Shown: positions 18,383 through 27,948, counted from the stretch's first letter. The stretch: 64,000 nucleotides of DNA from Bacteroidetes bacterium ADurb.Bin008 (GCA_002071445.1 MWFE01000010.1:1-64000); one strand, 5' to 3'. Notes: generated by a model from the letters alone, not told the origin. Program-made: numbers and translations.

Positions 18383-19003
18383 TTATGAAGTTTTTTCGAA
18401 AAGAAATTTTCTTTGAAAAATCAACAGGTAAAAAACACCAATGGTAATGGCCGAATCGGCAATGTTGAAGACGGGGCGGAAGAAGATGAAGGGTTGCCCG
18501 CCTATCTTTGGAATCCAACTTGGCCAAGTGGTTTGTATAATTGGAAAATAGAGCATGTCAACTACGCGCCCATGTAAAAAACCGGCATATCCACCTCCTT
18601 GCGGGAAGAACGTGGCGGGTTCATAATACGATTCGCCAAAGATTAGCCCATAGAATGCGCTGTCAATGACATTGCCCAATGCCCCCACAAGGATAAGCGA
18701 CATACCCAAAACTACACCAACGGGGGCCCCTTTTTTTATTAACCAGGATATGTAAACACAGATTAGTCCGCTGGCAATAATTCGAAAAAGGCTTAGAATG
18801 AGTTTTCCGTTACCGCCCCAAAACTCCATGCCAAAAGCCATCCCGGGATTTTCGGTGAAGTGAATGATGAACCAGTTTCCCAGTATATGATGCTGTTCGC
18901 CAAGCACCATGTGGGTTTTTACCCATATTTTTAAAACCTGATCGGCTATCAGCAGCAACACGATAAGTAGTGCCACTCTGTATCGAAGGGATATTTTATG
19001 CAT
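18383..19003 (-). CDS. lspA: Lipoprotein signal peptidase (signal peptidase II)
   Basis: A 206-aa inner-membrane aspartic protease that cleaves the signal peptide of prolipoproteins after lipidation. The two catalytic aspartates are D114 in GALGNVIDSAFYG and D183 in FNIADSAITIGV. Four membrane helices are apparent. There is a family-typical loop with VDMLYFPIIQTTWP. It forms a cluster with ileS and the DksA/TraR gene, an order common in Bacteroidota. The many lipoproteins in this window would be its substrates. Confidence 0.95.
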   Translation of the reverse strand: MHKISLRYRVALLIVLLLIADQVLKIWVKTHMVLGEQHHILGNWFIIHFTENPGMAFGMEFWGGNGKLILSLFRIIASGLICVYISWLIKKGAPVGVVLGMSLILVGALGNVIDSAFYGLIFGESYYEPATFFPQGGGYAGFLHGRVVDMLYFPIIQTTWPSWIPKIGGQPFIFFRPVFNIADSAITIGVFYLLIFQRKFLFEKTS

Positions 19004-19091
19004 TGTGATAGTGAGAAAAATTAACGTACAAACCTATAAAAAAAGTGGCTACTCTGAGCCACTTCAAAAGGTTTTTCGCCATTGTTTGTCG

Positions 19092-19469
19092 TCAGCGCTG
19101 ATTGCTTTTCGCCTCGTAGCTGAGCGTTGCATGGGGAACGGCACGGAGCCTTTCCTTGGAAATGAGTTTGCCGGTTTCGCGGCAAATGCCGTAGGTTTTA
19201 TTCTCAATTCGAACTAATGCGGCTTCGAGATGCTGCATGAATTTTAATTGTCGTTGAGCCAACTTACCCGACTCTTCCTTCGAAAGGGTTGCTGCTCCCT
19301 CCTCAAGCACTTTGAATGTGGGCGAAGTATCCTGAGTATCATTGCTTTCGCTCAAAGTAATGGCACTTTTCAACAGCTCGTAATCACTTCGAGCCTTCTC
19401 GAGTTTTTGCAGAATTATCTCTTTGAATTCTGCCAACTCCTCATCGGTGTACCTGCTTTTTTCGGCCAT
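19092..19469 (-). CDS. TraR/DksA-family regulator with reduced zinc finger
   Basis: A 125-aa protein with a charged coiled-coil N-terminal half and a C-terminal zinc-finger-like motif (YGICRETGKLISKERLRAVP). Only one Cys (GICRETG) of the classical four-Cys DksA finger remains, which is usual for the Bacteroidota members I know. DksA-like proteins bind RNA polymerase through the secondary channel and adjust transcription during starvation. It lies between ileS and lspA, with gaps of 56 and 88 bases, and probably belongs to their operon. Confidence 0.88.
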   Translation of the reverse strand: MAEKSRYTDEELAEFKEIILQKLEKARSDYELLKSAITLSESNDTQDTSPTFKVLEEGAATLSKEESGKLAQRQLKFMQHLEAALVRIENKTYGICRETGKLISKERLRAVPHATLSYEAKSNQR

Positions 19470-19525
19470 GGTTCAAAAATTTTGTCTAAATATAGTGAAT
19501 AAAACAATACAATACAAAACAAAGT

Positions 19526-22500
19526 TTACTTAACAATTTTTTCAATTTTAATTGATGTGGTCAAATCGGCATCCAGTTCAACCGCAATACCCGACTCTTC
19601 CGATAGTGCATCAACAAGATTAATCTCTTTTGCAAGGGTTTGTCCGGCAATGTAATCTCCGTGACTTTCAACGGCTTGCTTAAGAAGTTCGTGCGTAACC
19701 AAGCTGATTTTTATATTGTCGGTTACCTCAAATCCTGCCTCCTTGCGGAGGTTCTGTATCCTGTTGATCAGCTCGCGAGCTATCCCCTCCTGTTTCAACT
19801 CTTTGCTAACCGTGATATCCAAAGCTACGGTGTATCGACCTTCGTTGGTAACCAGCCATCCGGGGATATCCTCCGATATTATTTCCACATCATCCAGCGT
19901 GATCTCCGAAGCAACCCCTCCAATGGTTATTGTATGGACGCCGGTTTGCTCGCATCGGCCAATCTCTTCCTGGGTCATGGCGGCAATGACCGCTGAGACC
20001 TCTTTCATGGCCTTGCCAAAGCGAGGACCGAGGGTTTTGAAGTTTGGTTTTATCTTTTTAACCAGAATCCCCGATGAATCGTCCAGATACTCCAGCTCCT
20101 TTACGTTGACTTCGGCAAGGATAAGGCTTTCAACGGCTTTCAGCTGTTTTCGGAACTGCTCGTTGAGCACCGGAACCATCATTTTACTCAGAGGCTGTCG
20201 CACCTTGATGTTTACCTTGCGCCTAAGGCTTAAAACCATTGACGAAATGCTCTGGGCCATTTCCATTCTCTCTTCCAGCTCTTTGTCGATTAGGGCTTTG
20301 TTTGCCGTAGGGAAAGGAGCAAGGTGTACACTTTCTGCCTCGTGCTTTTTGCAGATGGAGTTCAAATCCATAAAAAGCCTGTCGCAATAAAAAGGAGCAA
20401 TGGGTGCAGCCAGCCTGGCTACTGTTTCCATGCAGGTGTACAGGGTTTGATAGGCAGCTACCTTGTCGGTATTATATTCGCCACCCCAAAAACGTTTCCG
20501 GTTGAGCCTTACATACCAGTTGCTCAGGTTTTCGGTAACGAAATCCTGAATGGCCCTGCCGGCACGGGTGGGCTCATAATCCTCTAATGCCTCCTCCACT
20601 TCAACAATCAACGAGTTGAGCAGCGATATAATCCATCGGTCAATTTCCGGGCGCTCCTGCATGGGAACTTCGGGTTCGCTGTATGTGAAACCATCCACAT
20701 TGGCATAGAGAGCAAAGAATGAGTATGTATTGTAAAGGGTTCCGAAAAACTTGCGTTTTACCTCCTCCACGCCCTCGATATCGAATTTCAGGTTATCCCA
20801 GGGCTGGGCATTGGTAATCATGTACCAGCGCAAGGGGTCGGAGCCGTGCTTTTCGATGACATCGAAGGGGTCAACGGTGTTGTTAAGGCGCTTGCTCATC
20901 TTGTTGCCGTTCTTGTCGAGTAGCAAACCGTTGGAGATAATGTTTTTGAAGGACACCGAGTCGGAGAGCATTGTCGAGATGGCGTGGAGGGTAAAAAACC
21001 ATCCGCGGGTTTGATCAACACCCTCGGCGATGAAATCGGCGGGGAAAACGCTGTGGAAATTCTCCTTATTCTCGAACGGGTAGTGCAGCTGAGCATAGGG
21101 CATGGCACCGGAGTCGAACCAGACATCGATTAAATCTAACTCCCTATACATTTTTTTCCCCGAAGGGGAAACCAGAATTATCTCGTCAACAAAGGGGCGA
21201 TGAAGGTCGAAAACCCTGTAATTCTCTTTTGAAAAATTGCCAACCTCAAAATTCTCGAGGGGATTCTTCTGCATAAACCCCTTTTTAACCGATTTTTCAC
21301 ATTCGGCTTTCAGCTCTTCAACGGATCCGATGCATATCATCTCCTGACGGTCGTTGGTTACCCATATGGGTAGGGGAGTTCCCCAAAATCTTGAGCGCGA
21401 AAGGTTCCAATCAACCAGGTTTTCCAGCCATTTCCCAAAACGCCCGGTTCCCGTGCTGGCAGGTTTCCAGTTTATGGTATCGTTCAGCTCCAGCATGCGC
21501 TCTTTCAGTGCCGTTGTACGGATAAACCAGCTGTCGAGCGGATAGTACAGGATGGGTTTGTCGGTTCGCCAGCAGTGCGGATAGTTGTGCACATGCTTCT
21601 CAATGCGGAAAGCCTTGTTTTCCTTTTTGAGCCATACACAAAGGTCAACATCCAGCGTTTCGCTTGCCGGGGTGGCACTATCATCGTACTCGTTTTTCAC
21701 GAAACGACCCGCAAATTCCTGATAGTATTGTAAGTTAACATTCCCTTTCACAAACTCATCGCTCAGATCCTCAATCCGGTAGAATCTGCCAATCCTATCC
21801 ACCATGGGTTCGGCATTTCCCATTTTGTCAATCAGGGTAAGCGGCACAATACCCGATGCCTTGGCCACCCTATCATCATCGGCACCGAAGGTTGGAGCAA
21901 TGTGTACTATACCCGTTCCATCCTCGGTGGTAACAAAATCACCCGTAACAACCCTAAAGGCATCGCCCTGGAGTTTTATCCACGGGAAAAGTTGGTTGTA
22001 CCTAATGCCCGACAATTGGTTGCCATCGTATTCTGCAACAACCCTAAAGGGAACCTGCTTGTCTCCCGGTTTGTATTCGTTAAACGGCAAGTCGGCATGT
22101 TCGGATTTAAAGTAAACATGATGTAAATCTTTGGCCATTATAACTGAAATAGGGCTACCACTGTAGGGATTGAACGTTTCGATTTGCACGTACGTGATTT
22201 TGGGGCCTACGGCCAATGCAGTATTGGAAGGCAATGTCCAGGGGGTTGTGGTCCATGCAAGGAAATAAACATCGGTATTTGCATACTTAAACAGGAATTC
22301 CGACTGGCTGTTCCTTATCACGCTAAACTGAGCTACCACAGTGGTATCCTTCACATCGCGGTAGCATCCGGGCTGGTTCAACTCGTGTGTGCTGAGGCCG
22401 GTGCCTGCAGCGGGTGAATATGGCTGTATGGTTTTACCTTTATATAACAATCCTTTGTTAAACAGTTCTTTAAGCAAGTACCAAAGGGTTTCGATATACT

Positions 22501-22966
22501 CGTTCTCATAGGTAATATACGGGTTGTCCATATCCACCCAGTAACCCATTTTATGGGTAAGGTCCTCCCACAGGTCGGTGTATTTCATCACTTCCACCCG
22601 GCACTTTTCGTTGTACTTCTCAATGGATATTTTCTTGCCAATATCCTCCTTGGTGATGCCCAGCATCTTTTCAACACCAAGTTCTACAGGCAATCCATGG
22701 GTGTCCCACCCCGCTTTGCGATGTACCAAAAACCCCTTTTGCGTTTTATACCTGCAAAAAATATCCTTAAGAGCCCGGGCCATGACATGGTGAATTCCGG
22801 GTATTCCGTTGGCCGAAGGGGGCCCCTCGTAAAAAACGTAAGCGGGATGACCTTCGCGGATTTGCAAACTTTTCTGAAAAGTATTTCCCTTCTCCCAGAT
22901 TTTTGAAATCTCCTTGTTTACCTGAGAGAGGTTTAAACCTTTGTATTCCTTGAATTTCTCTTTCAT
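19526..22966 (-). CDS. ileS: Isoleucyl-tRNA synthetase
   Basis: A 1146-aa class I synthetase that charges tRNA-Ile. The HIGH-type motif appears as GIHH in SANGIPGIHHVMARAL near residues 52-66, and the KMSKR loop is at residues 689-693. The editing domain (CP1) and the anticodon-binding helical domain are in the expected places. The length (about 1050-1150) matches the eukaryote-like long IleS form found in Bacteroidota. This form is often associated with pseudomonic-acid resistance; that is family knowledge and not shown here. A clear promoter is at 23003-23032. Confidence 0.96.
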   Translation of the reverse strand: MKEKFKEYKGLNLSQVNKEISKIWEKGNTFQKSLQIREGHPAYVFYEGPPSANGIPGIHHVMARALKDIFCRYKTQKGFLVHRKAGWDTHGLPVELGVEKMLGITKEDIGKKISIEKYNEKCRVEVMKYTDLWEDLTHKMGYWVDMDNPYITYENEYIETLWYLLKELFNKGLLYKGKTIQPYSPAAGTGLSTHELNQPGCYRDVKDTTVVAQFSVIRNSQSEFLFKYANTDVYFLAWTTTPWTLPSNTALAVGPKITYVQIETFNPYSGSPISVIMAKDLHHVYFKSEHADLPFNEYKPGDKQVPFRVVAEYDGNQLSGIRYNQLFPWIKLQGDAFRVVTGDFVTTEDGTGIVHIAPTFGADDDRVAKASGIVPLTLIDKMGNAEPMVDRIGRFYRIEDLSDEFVKGNVNLQYYQEFAGRFVKNEYDDSATPASETLDVDLCVWLKKENKAFRIEKHVHNYPHCWRTDKPILYYPLDSWFIRTTALKERMLELNDTINWKPASTGTGRFGKWLENLVDWNLSRSRFWGTPLPIWVTNDRQEMICIGSVEELKAECEKSVKKGFMQKNPLENFEVGNFSKENYRVFDLHRPFVDEIILVSPSGKKMYRELDLIDVWFDSGAMPYAQLHYPFENKENFHSVFPADFIAEGVDQTRGWFFTLHAISTMLSDSVSFKNIISNGLLLDKNGNKMSKRLNNTVDPFDVIEKHGSDPLRWYMITNAQPWDNLKFDIEGVEEVKRKFFGTLYNTYSFFALYANVDGFTYSEPEVPMQERPEIDRWIISLLNSLIVEVEEALEDYEPTRAGRAIQDFVTENLSNWYVRLNRKRFWGGEYNTDKVAAYQTLYTCMETVARLAAPIAPFYCDRLFMDLNSICKKHEAESVHLAPFPTANKALIDKELEERMEMAQSISSMVLSLRRKVNIKVRQPLSKMMVPVLNEQFRKQLKAVESLILAEVNVKELEYLDDSSGILVKKIKPNFKTLGPRFGKAMKEVSAVIAAMTQEEIGRCEQTGVHTITIGGVASEITLDDVEIISEDIPGWLVTNEGRYTVALDITVSKELKQEGIARELINRIQNLRKEAGFEVTDNIKISLVTHELLKQAVESHGDYIAGQTLAKEINLVDALSEESGIAVELDADLTTSIKIEKIVK

Positions 22967-23002
22967 TTACAATAACAACAAACAGGTTTTCATAAAAACT
23001 TA

Positions 23003-23032
23003 CAAAGATAGTTACCCTTCGGTAAAAACAAA
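23003..23032 (-). promoter_or_regulatory. Bacteroidota sigma-A-type promoter of ileS
   Basis: On the minus strand, TTTG (23029-23032) and TATCTTTG (23003-23010) are separated by 18 bases. This matches the TTTG-N~19-TAnnTTTG consensus and lies about 37 bases before the ileS start codon. Confidence 0.65.
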
Positions 23033-23048
23033 CCCACGAAATTCACTT

Positions 23049-23080
23049 TTTGGTACTTCCGCATGCAAAACGTATATTTC
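23049..23080 (+). promoter_or_regulatory. Probable promoter of the VanZ-like gene
   Basis: TTTG (23049-23052), 20 bases, TATATTTC (23073-23080, one mismatch to TAnnTTTG). It is 20 bases before ATG 23101 and back to back with the ileS promoter. Confidence 0.5.
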
Positions 23081-23100
23081 GTTCCCAAAAACTATGTTTT

Positions 23101-23487
23101 ATGTTTTGGCGAAATCACTGGAAGTCCGTTGTATGGGCATTATTAATCTTTACCCTGTCAGTTATGCCGGCCGATAGAGTGCCGAGGGTCGGATTTCTGA
23201 AAATCCCTCATGCCGATAAGTTGGTACACTGTTTCCTTTACTTTGTTTTTGGCACTCTGCTGATTTCGGGATTCAATAGGCTAAAAGTGCAACGTGGTGT
23301 AACTAACCTTGCCTTGTTGTGGGCGGCAGCAATTTCCATACCCTATGGGATGGGGATGGAACTGATTCAGCATTTTTTTACCTCTCGAAGCGCCAGCTGG
23401 TTCGACGTGGTTGCGAATATCATGGGGTTTTTAGTTGCTGCACTTCTTTACAGAATTATCAACCGCAGTACCAAAGGCTACATATAG
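23101..23487 (+). CDS. VanZ-like membrane protein
   Basis: A 128-aa protein. ATG 23101 (MFWRNHWKSV) is preferred over an upstream start that overlaps the promoter. VanZ-family features: a first membrane helix ending in SVMPADRVP, then IPHADKLVHCFLYFVFG, and ELIQHFFTSRSASWFDVVANIMG near the C-terminus. Four transmembrane helices are likely. VanZ relatives are named for a teicoplanin-resistance gene, but most have no proven role. It stands alone, divergent from ileS. Confidence 0.85.
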   Translation: MFWRNHWKSVVWALLIFTLSVMPADRVPRVGFLKIPHADKLVHCFLYFVFGTLLISGFNRLKVQRGVTNLALLWAAAISIPYGMGMELIQHFFTSRSASWFDVVANIMGFLVAALLYRIINRSTKGYI

Positions 23488-23696
23488 TTATCAGAAGATT
23501 TCTGCTGTATTTCTTTAATTGTTAAGGATTCTAATTATTGAAAATCAACTGCAAATCTGTGTGGTGATAACAGGATGGCATTTTTTCAAATTGTGTCTGA
23601 GAATGGATAAAAGGAGTACATTTACCCGACGAAATTTAGAAGCGGATTCATCTGATTTTTTGTAATGGTTTATCTAAATAACAAATTTTATCACCC

Positions 23697-25082
23697 ATGA
23701 CATCTGACGCCGATATCGAAAGGGCATTCAATGACAAAAAGATTTTTTTTGAGCAAGGTCAAACCAAATCGTACTCTTTTCGCATAACCCAGTTAAAGAG
23801 GCTAAAAAACAGTATAAAAAAGTTTGAAGGGGATTTACTCACCGCCCTCCACAAGGATATGCACAAGGCGGCAATGGAGGCATATATCAGCGAGGTGGGA
23901 TTTGTGTACCACGAGATAGCGGTCACGCTAAAGCGTTTGAAGAGATGGATGAAACCCGCAAGGGTGGGAACGCCCCTGGTTTTACACCCTTCAACAAGCA
24001 GGGTTTACCCCGAGCCATTGGGTGTGGTGCTCATTATTAGCCCCTGGAATTACCCTGTCAATCTATCCATTACGCCTCTGATTGGTGCCATTGCAGCGGG
24101 GAACTGTGCTATAATTAAGCCATCGAACAACACACCGAATACAGTGGAAGTAATAGAGCGTATTGTTTCTGATGCGTTTGACAGTAACTACGTTAGCGTG
24201 GTGAAAGGGCCGGGTGAGATGATAGGCCCAAGGCTGATTGAAAAACACCCTTTCAACCATATCTTCTTCTCAGGAAGCCCCGAGGTTGGGAAGCAGGTAA
24301 TGGTCATGGCTGCAAAACATCTTACTCCTGTAACTCTTGAACTCGGTGGGAAAAGCCCTGTCATTGTCGATTGTAGTGCCGACATTGATATTTCGGCTAA
24401 AAGAATTGTTTGGGGTAAATTTTTTAATGCAGGCCAAACCTGCATTTGCCCCGATTACCTCATTGTCCATCATGACGTTAAGGATGCATTATTGTCGTGC
24501 ATAAAAAAGTATATCGTGCAATTCTATGGGGACAACCCCGAGCATAGTCCATGCCTGACTCATATTATCAATGAAAAAAGGTTCAATAAATTGATTGGCT
24601 ACTTAAAAGACGTTCATATTGTTCATGGGGGAAGAAGTTCCCCGGCGGAAAAGTATATTGAACCAACCGTGGTTGATGAAATTCCCGAAAATCACCCGCT
24701 GCTGAAGGATGAAATTTTTGGTCCCATTCTTCCGGTACTAACCTTCAAAAATACAGAAGAGGTGGTGCAAATAGTAAAAAAGAATGGACACCCTTTGTCA
24801 TGCTACATTTTCACTAAAAACAAGGACTTTGAAAAGAAGCTTGTCAAAACCATCGAATTTGGAGGTGGCTGTATAAACAATACCATTGTTCACATAGCTA
24901 ACCCACATCTACCATTTGGCGGGGTGGGTAATAGTGGAATGGGCAGATACCATGGGAAATATAGCTTTGACGTATTCAGTAACTACAAGAGCATTGTGAA
25001 AACATCAACTCTCATTGACCCCATGTTGAAGTATCCGCCCTACTCGGAGCGGAAATATAAATGGATTCGGCGGTTGATGTAG
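23697..25082 (+). CDS. Aldehyde dehydrogenase (class 3-like)
   Basis: A 461-aa NAD(P)-dependent enzyme oxidising aldehydes to acids. The general base Glu is E215 in VTLELGGKSP and the nucleophilic Cys is C249 in NAGQTCICPDY. The cofactor-binding region has SPWNYP and FFSGSPEVGKQ. The length and the short C-terminus (ending PYSERKYKWIRRLM) fit the class 3/fatty-aldehyde group (ALDH3 type), likely acting on medium- or long-chain aldehydes. The substrate is not defined by context. Confidence 0.9.
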   Translation: MTSDADIERAFNDKKIFFEQGQTKSYSFRITQLKRLKNSIKKFEGDLLTALHKDMHKAAMEAYISEVGFVYHEIAVTLKRLKRWMKPARVGTPLVLHPSTSRVYPEPLGVVLIISPWNYPVNLSITPLIGAIAAGNCAIIKPSNNTPNTVEVIERIVSDAFDSNYVSVVKGPGEMIGPRLIEKHPFNHIFFSGSPEVGKQVMVMAAKHLTPVTLELGGKSPVIVDCSADIDISAKRIVWGKFFNAGQTCICPDYLIVHHDVKDALLSCIKKYIVQFYGDNPEHSPCLTHIINEKRFNKLIGYLKDVHIVHGGRSSPAEKYIEPTVVDEIPENHPLLKDEIFGPILPVLTFKNTEEVVQIVKKNGHPLSCYIFTKNKDFEKKLVKTIEFGGGCINNTIVHIANPHLPFGGVGNSGMGRYHGKYSFDVFSNYKSIVKTSTLIDPMLKYPPYSERKYKWIRRLM

Positions 25083-25165
25083 CTGCTGGCATAGACCCAT
25101 TTTGCCTTGTCCCGTTTTTTCTCTGGATGAATGGCTTGGGATTATGCTTCGATTTGAAAGGTTTG

Positions 25166-25194
25166 TTTGGTAAGCCTCAACTTTTATAAATTTG
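25166..25194 (+). promoter_or_regulatory. Probable promoter of sfsA
   Basis: TTTG (25166-25169; another TTTG starts at 25162), 17 bases, TAAATTTG (25187-25194). It is 22 bases upstream of the sfsA start codon. Confidence 0.55.
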
Positions 25195-25216
25195 TGAAGA
25201 TAAAAAACCATAAACC

Positions 25217-25918
25217 ATGACATTCCCCTCCCCATTAACCCACGGCCGATTGATTAAGCGCTACAAGCGCTTTCTGGCTGATGTTGTGCTCGATTCGGGC
25301 GAAGTGGTAACGGCACATTGCACCAATTCCGGCTCCATGAAAAGTTGTCTTGAGGAGGGAGCCGAGGTTTACCTTTCGCCCGTAAATGATCCCACGCGTA
25401 AAACCAAATTTACATGGGAGATGATACGCATTAACAACGGATGGGTGGGTATCAACACCTCAAACCCCAACAGGTTAGCCTATGAATATGTAACCAGCGG
25501 GCTGATACCCGGGATTGAAGGTTACACCAATGTGAGGCGGGAGGTTACTTACGGCGATAGCCGTTTCGATCTATACGCCGAGCGTGAAAGCGAAAAGTGC
25601 TTTATTGAGGTTAAAAATGTTACCCTGAAGGAGGGCAAATATGCTCTTTTTCCCGATGCCGAGACCTCTCGTGGAAGGAAACATTTAGAAACCTTGATTA
25701 GCATTAAAAAGGAGGGGATGAGAGCCATTATGCTTTACATTGTTCAACGTACGGACGTGGAGATTTTTGCACCCGCATGGGACATTGACCCGTTTTATGC
25801 CGAAACCCTGGTAAGGGCACATGCCAACGGTGTGGAGATTTTCCCTTTCAGGGTAGAGGTTTCCCCTCAGAGAATTATGCCCTCCGGGCTTTTACCCTAC
25901 AGGCTTGACAAAGAATAG
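25217..25918 (+). CDS. sfsA: SfsA-family DNA/RNA nuclease
   Basis: A 233-aa protein. The family-typical N-terminal motif HCTNSGSMKSCLEEG and the catalytic-looking block SRFDLYAERESEKCFIEVKNVTL (given in parts: SRFDLYAE, CFIEVKNVTL), with FPDAETSRGRKHLE, are present. SfsA was first described as a sugar-fermentation stimulation protein and later linked to a PD-(D/E)XK nuclease fold. The motif DLYAE...EVKN fits that active site. It has no obvious operon partner. Confidence 0.93.
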   Translation: MTFPSPLTHGRLIKRYKRFLADVVLDSGEVVTAHCTNSGSMKSCLEEGAEVYLSPVNDPTRKTKFTWEMIRINNGWVGINTSNPNRLAYEYVTSGLIPGIEGYTNVRREVTYGDSRFDLYAERESEKCFIEVKNVTLKEGKYALFPDAETSRGRKHLETLISIKKEGMRAIMLYIVQRTDVEIFAPAWDIDPFYAETLVRAHANGVEIFPFRVEVSPQRIMPSGLLPYRLDKE

Positions 25919-26097
25919 GGTGGCAAAACAAACATTTGCAAAAATGAACGAAACGCTTGTCGTCCCAACAAACCCACAGGATAATTGTTTTAATTAATAC
26001 ATTAAAAAAACCAGCATCCCTTTTCAACCTTTTTCAAAAAAATGATTCTATAGCATATCGTACCGAACGGTTTTTTGGTGTTTGGTTTTAAAATAAT

Positions 26098-27507
26098 ATG
26101 TGGCGAAACGGCTACAAACCTATGCAAAAAGATGGCGTTAATAAGAATTTAGTTTTAATACTGGTGATGATTACTTCATTCATCACCCCATTCATAGGCT
26201 CGGCAGTAAATTTGGCACTACCCAAAATCAGCGAAGATTTCGGTTTGAATGCCATCGGAATGAGCTGGGTAACCATGTCGTACATTCTTGCATCGGCAGT
26301 GCTGTTGGTTCCCATGGGCAAACTTGCCGATATAGTGGGTAGAAAACGCATATTTTTCTGGGGAAACATCGTACTGGCCATCGGTTCGTTTCTTGGCGCG
26401 ATATCAACTACAGGGGTTGCACTAATCGTTTTCAGAATTTTGCAAGGCGTTGGCAGTTCCATGATTTTCTCCACAGGAATTGCACTGGTAACATCTGTGT
26501 TTCAACCATACGAAAGAGGAAAAGCCATAGGGTTAAGCGTTACGGCAACCTACGTTGGACTATCTACCGCTCCCATAATCGGAGGTTATCTTATTGTTTG
26601 GTTTGGCTGGCACAGCCTATTTTACGTTCCCATCCTGGTTGGGCTTATTTCCGCCACTGCCATGCGTATTGCCGTCAGGCAAGAGTGGGCCGAGGCTAAA
26701 AACGAAAAGTTCGATTTACTGGGAACGCTGGTTTACGTTCCATCCATGAGCATTTTCATGTTTGGCTTTTCGCAGCTACCCGTCACCCATGCAATAGTGC
26801 TTACCGCGCTGGGTATAGTAGGATTAACATGGTTTATTCGCATTGAGTTGAATGTGGAAACCCCGGTTTTCAACATTAACCTCTTTAAAACCAATAAACT
26901 TTTTGCCTTTTCCAACCTTGCGGCGCTTATCAACTACGCCACAACCTTTGCCTCAACTTTTATGCTCAGCTTGTATCTCCAGTACGTAAAGGGATTAACC
27001 CCCGGTAAAGCAGGAGCCATACTGGTAACACAGCCCATGGTGATGGCTCTGGTCGCAGGTTGGGCAGGCAGGCTATCGGATAAGCGCGATCCGCGCATAT
27101 TGGCATCGTTGGGCATGGGCTTTTCTATGGTGGGGCTACTGCTATTAATACGTATCAACGCTGCCACTCCCATCGCCTACCTGGTTTTCACTTTGGCAAT
27201 CCTGGGCTTTGGGTTTGGCCTTTTCTCATCGCCCAATACCAACTCTATCATGGGGTCAGTTGATAAGCGCTTCTTGGGGGTTGCCTCAGGGACAGTTGGT
27301 ACCATGCGGATGACCGGACAAATGGTGAGCATGGGTATTGCCACCCTCATCCTGAAAAGTTATATTGGTACCGATTCCATCAAACCAGAAAACTATCAAA
27401 TGTTTATCTGGGCCATTGGTACAACCTTCGTTGTTTTTGCCATGCTCAGCATGGTGGGCATTTGGGCTTCGCTTAAGCGCGGGAAATCAAACGCAGTAGT
27501 TGGATAA
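26098..27507 (+). CDS. MFS drug-efflux-type transporter (DHA2-like)
   Basis: A 469-aa integral membrane protein with about 14 transmembrane helices. Loop 2-3 motif A-like sequence GKLADIVGRKRIFFWG and motif C-like GIALVTSVFQPYERGKAIG are present. It resembles the EmrB/QacA (DHA2) family, which exports drugs by proton antiport. An internal ATG at 26122 (MQKDGVNKNL) is an equally good start. No regulator or membrane-fusion partner is adjacent. The substrate is unknown. Confidence 0.87.
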   Translation: MWRNGYKPMQKDGVNKNLVLILVMITSFITPFIGSAVNLALPKISEDFGLNAIGMSWVTMSYILASAVLLVPMGKLADIVGRKRIFFWGNIVLAIGSFLGAISTTGVALIVFRILQGVGSSMIFSTGIALVTSVFQPYERGKAIGLSVTATYVGLSTAPIIGGYLIVWFGWHSLFYVPILVGLISATAMRIAVRQEWAEAKNEKFDLLGTLVYVPSMSIFMFGFSQLPVTHAIVLTALGIVGLTWFIRIELNVETPVFNINLFKTNKLFAFSNLAALINYATTFASTFMLSLYLQYVKGLTPGKAGAILVTQPMVMALVAGWAGRLSDKRDPRILASLGMGFSMVGLLLLIRINAATPIAYLVFTLAILGFGFGLFSSPNTNSIMGSVDKRFLGVASGTVGTMRMTGQMVSMGIATLILKSYIGTDSIKPENYQMFIWAIGTTFVVFAMLSMVGIWASLKRGKSNAVVG

Positions 27508-27531
27508 TCCAACTATGTTTCTTAGCAAAAT

Positions 27532-27556
27532 AAAAAAAGCACCCGCGGGTGCTTTT
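27532..27556 (-). terminator. Hairpin terminator, GC-rich, bidirectional
   Basis: Stem GCACCC/GGGTGC extended by A/T pairs, with seven A on the left (T-run on the minus strand) and TTTT on the right. It lies between the MFS gene (+) and the GIY-YIG gene (-). Confidence 0.7.
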
Positions 27557-27580
27557 GGTGAGTGGGCCTAACTGGGCTTG

Positions 27581-27608
27581 TCCCGACCCCGATACATCGT
27601 GGTCGGGA
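27581..27608. repeat. 28-bp palindromic insert inside the tRNA fragment
   Basis: TCCCGACC and GGTCGGGA form a perfect 8-bp stem, with an inner CGAT/ATCG pair separated by two bases. It looks like a REP-type or small palindromic element. I see no second copy in this window. Confidence 0.6.
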
Positions 27609-27627
27609 CAGTGACCCCAACGGCACA

Positions 27628-27948
27628 TTAGGCAAAACGCTGCTTGAGCCTGTTCAGCATTGCCTCGTCCTCAATTAACTGCTCTATAAACCGTCGACTC
27701 TTCATTCGCTTGATGTACTTTTCTATCCGCAGTGCCTGTGTAAGGGAATTGCAGGGAATGGTCAACACGACCTCCCAATCGTTTGCCCTTGCGGTAAAGG
27801 ATCGGGAACCATAGAGCTTGTCCCAATGCTGCTGTAGCCTGCACTCAACAGAATCGGAGGTGACTCCAACGTAGAATCGGTTTAAACTCCGGCTGAACAG
27901 GATATAGTAGTACGCTTGATCTATGGCTTGAAGATGTAAAAAAAGCAC
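27628..27948 (-). CDS. Small GIY-YIG nuclease-domain protein
   Basis: A 106-aa protein with a single GIY-YIG domain. The family tyrosines appear as YYYILFSRSLNRFYVG, and the catalytic Arg and Glu candidates are in VECRLQQH and ALRIEKYIKRMKSRRF. The family includes homing endonucleases and UvrC. There is no ATG before the domain: the first usable codon is GTG at 27948, which lies inside the terminator hairpin of the upstream tRNA. The gene runs in the same direction as the tRNA and is bounded on both sides by the tRNA-fragment repeat. Function in the cell is unknown. Confidence 0.8.
   Translation of the reverse strand: MLFLHLQAIDQAYYYILFSRSLNRFYVGVTSDSVECRLQQHWDKLYGSRSFTARANDWEVVLTIPCNSLTQALRIEKYIKRMKSRRFIEQLIEDEAMLNRLKQRFA

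Larger units (their letters stand above)
27531..27618. repeat. Duplicated fragment of tRNA(CAU) 3' part plus its terminator
   Basis: Positions 27531-27580 repeat 27937-27986 with one mismatch (the 3' part of the tRNA gene and the hairpin behind it), and 27609-27618 repeats 27990-27999. In this copy three bases of the T-arm region are replaced by a 28-bp palindrome. The hairpin at 27532-27555 ends in a T-run on the minus strand and should also terminate the GIY-YIG gene. The fragment cannot fold as a tRNA. Confidence 0.85.

Noticed and set aside
27557-27618. A second tRNA gene
   Set aside because: Only the 3' part is present and the T-arm is interrupted by a palindrome, so no cloverleaf can form.
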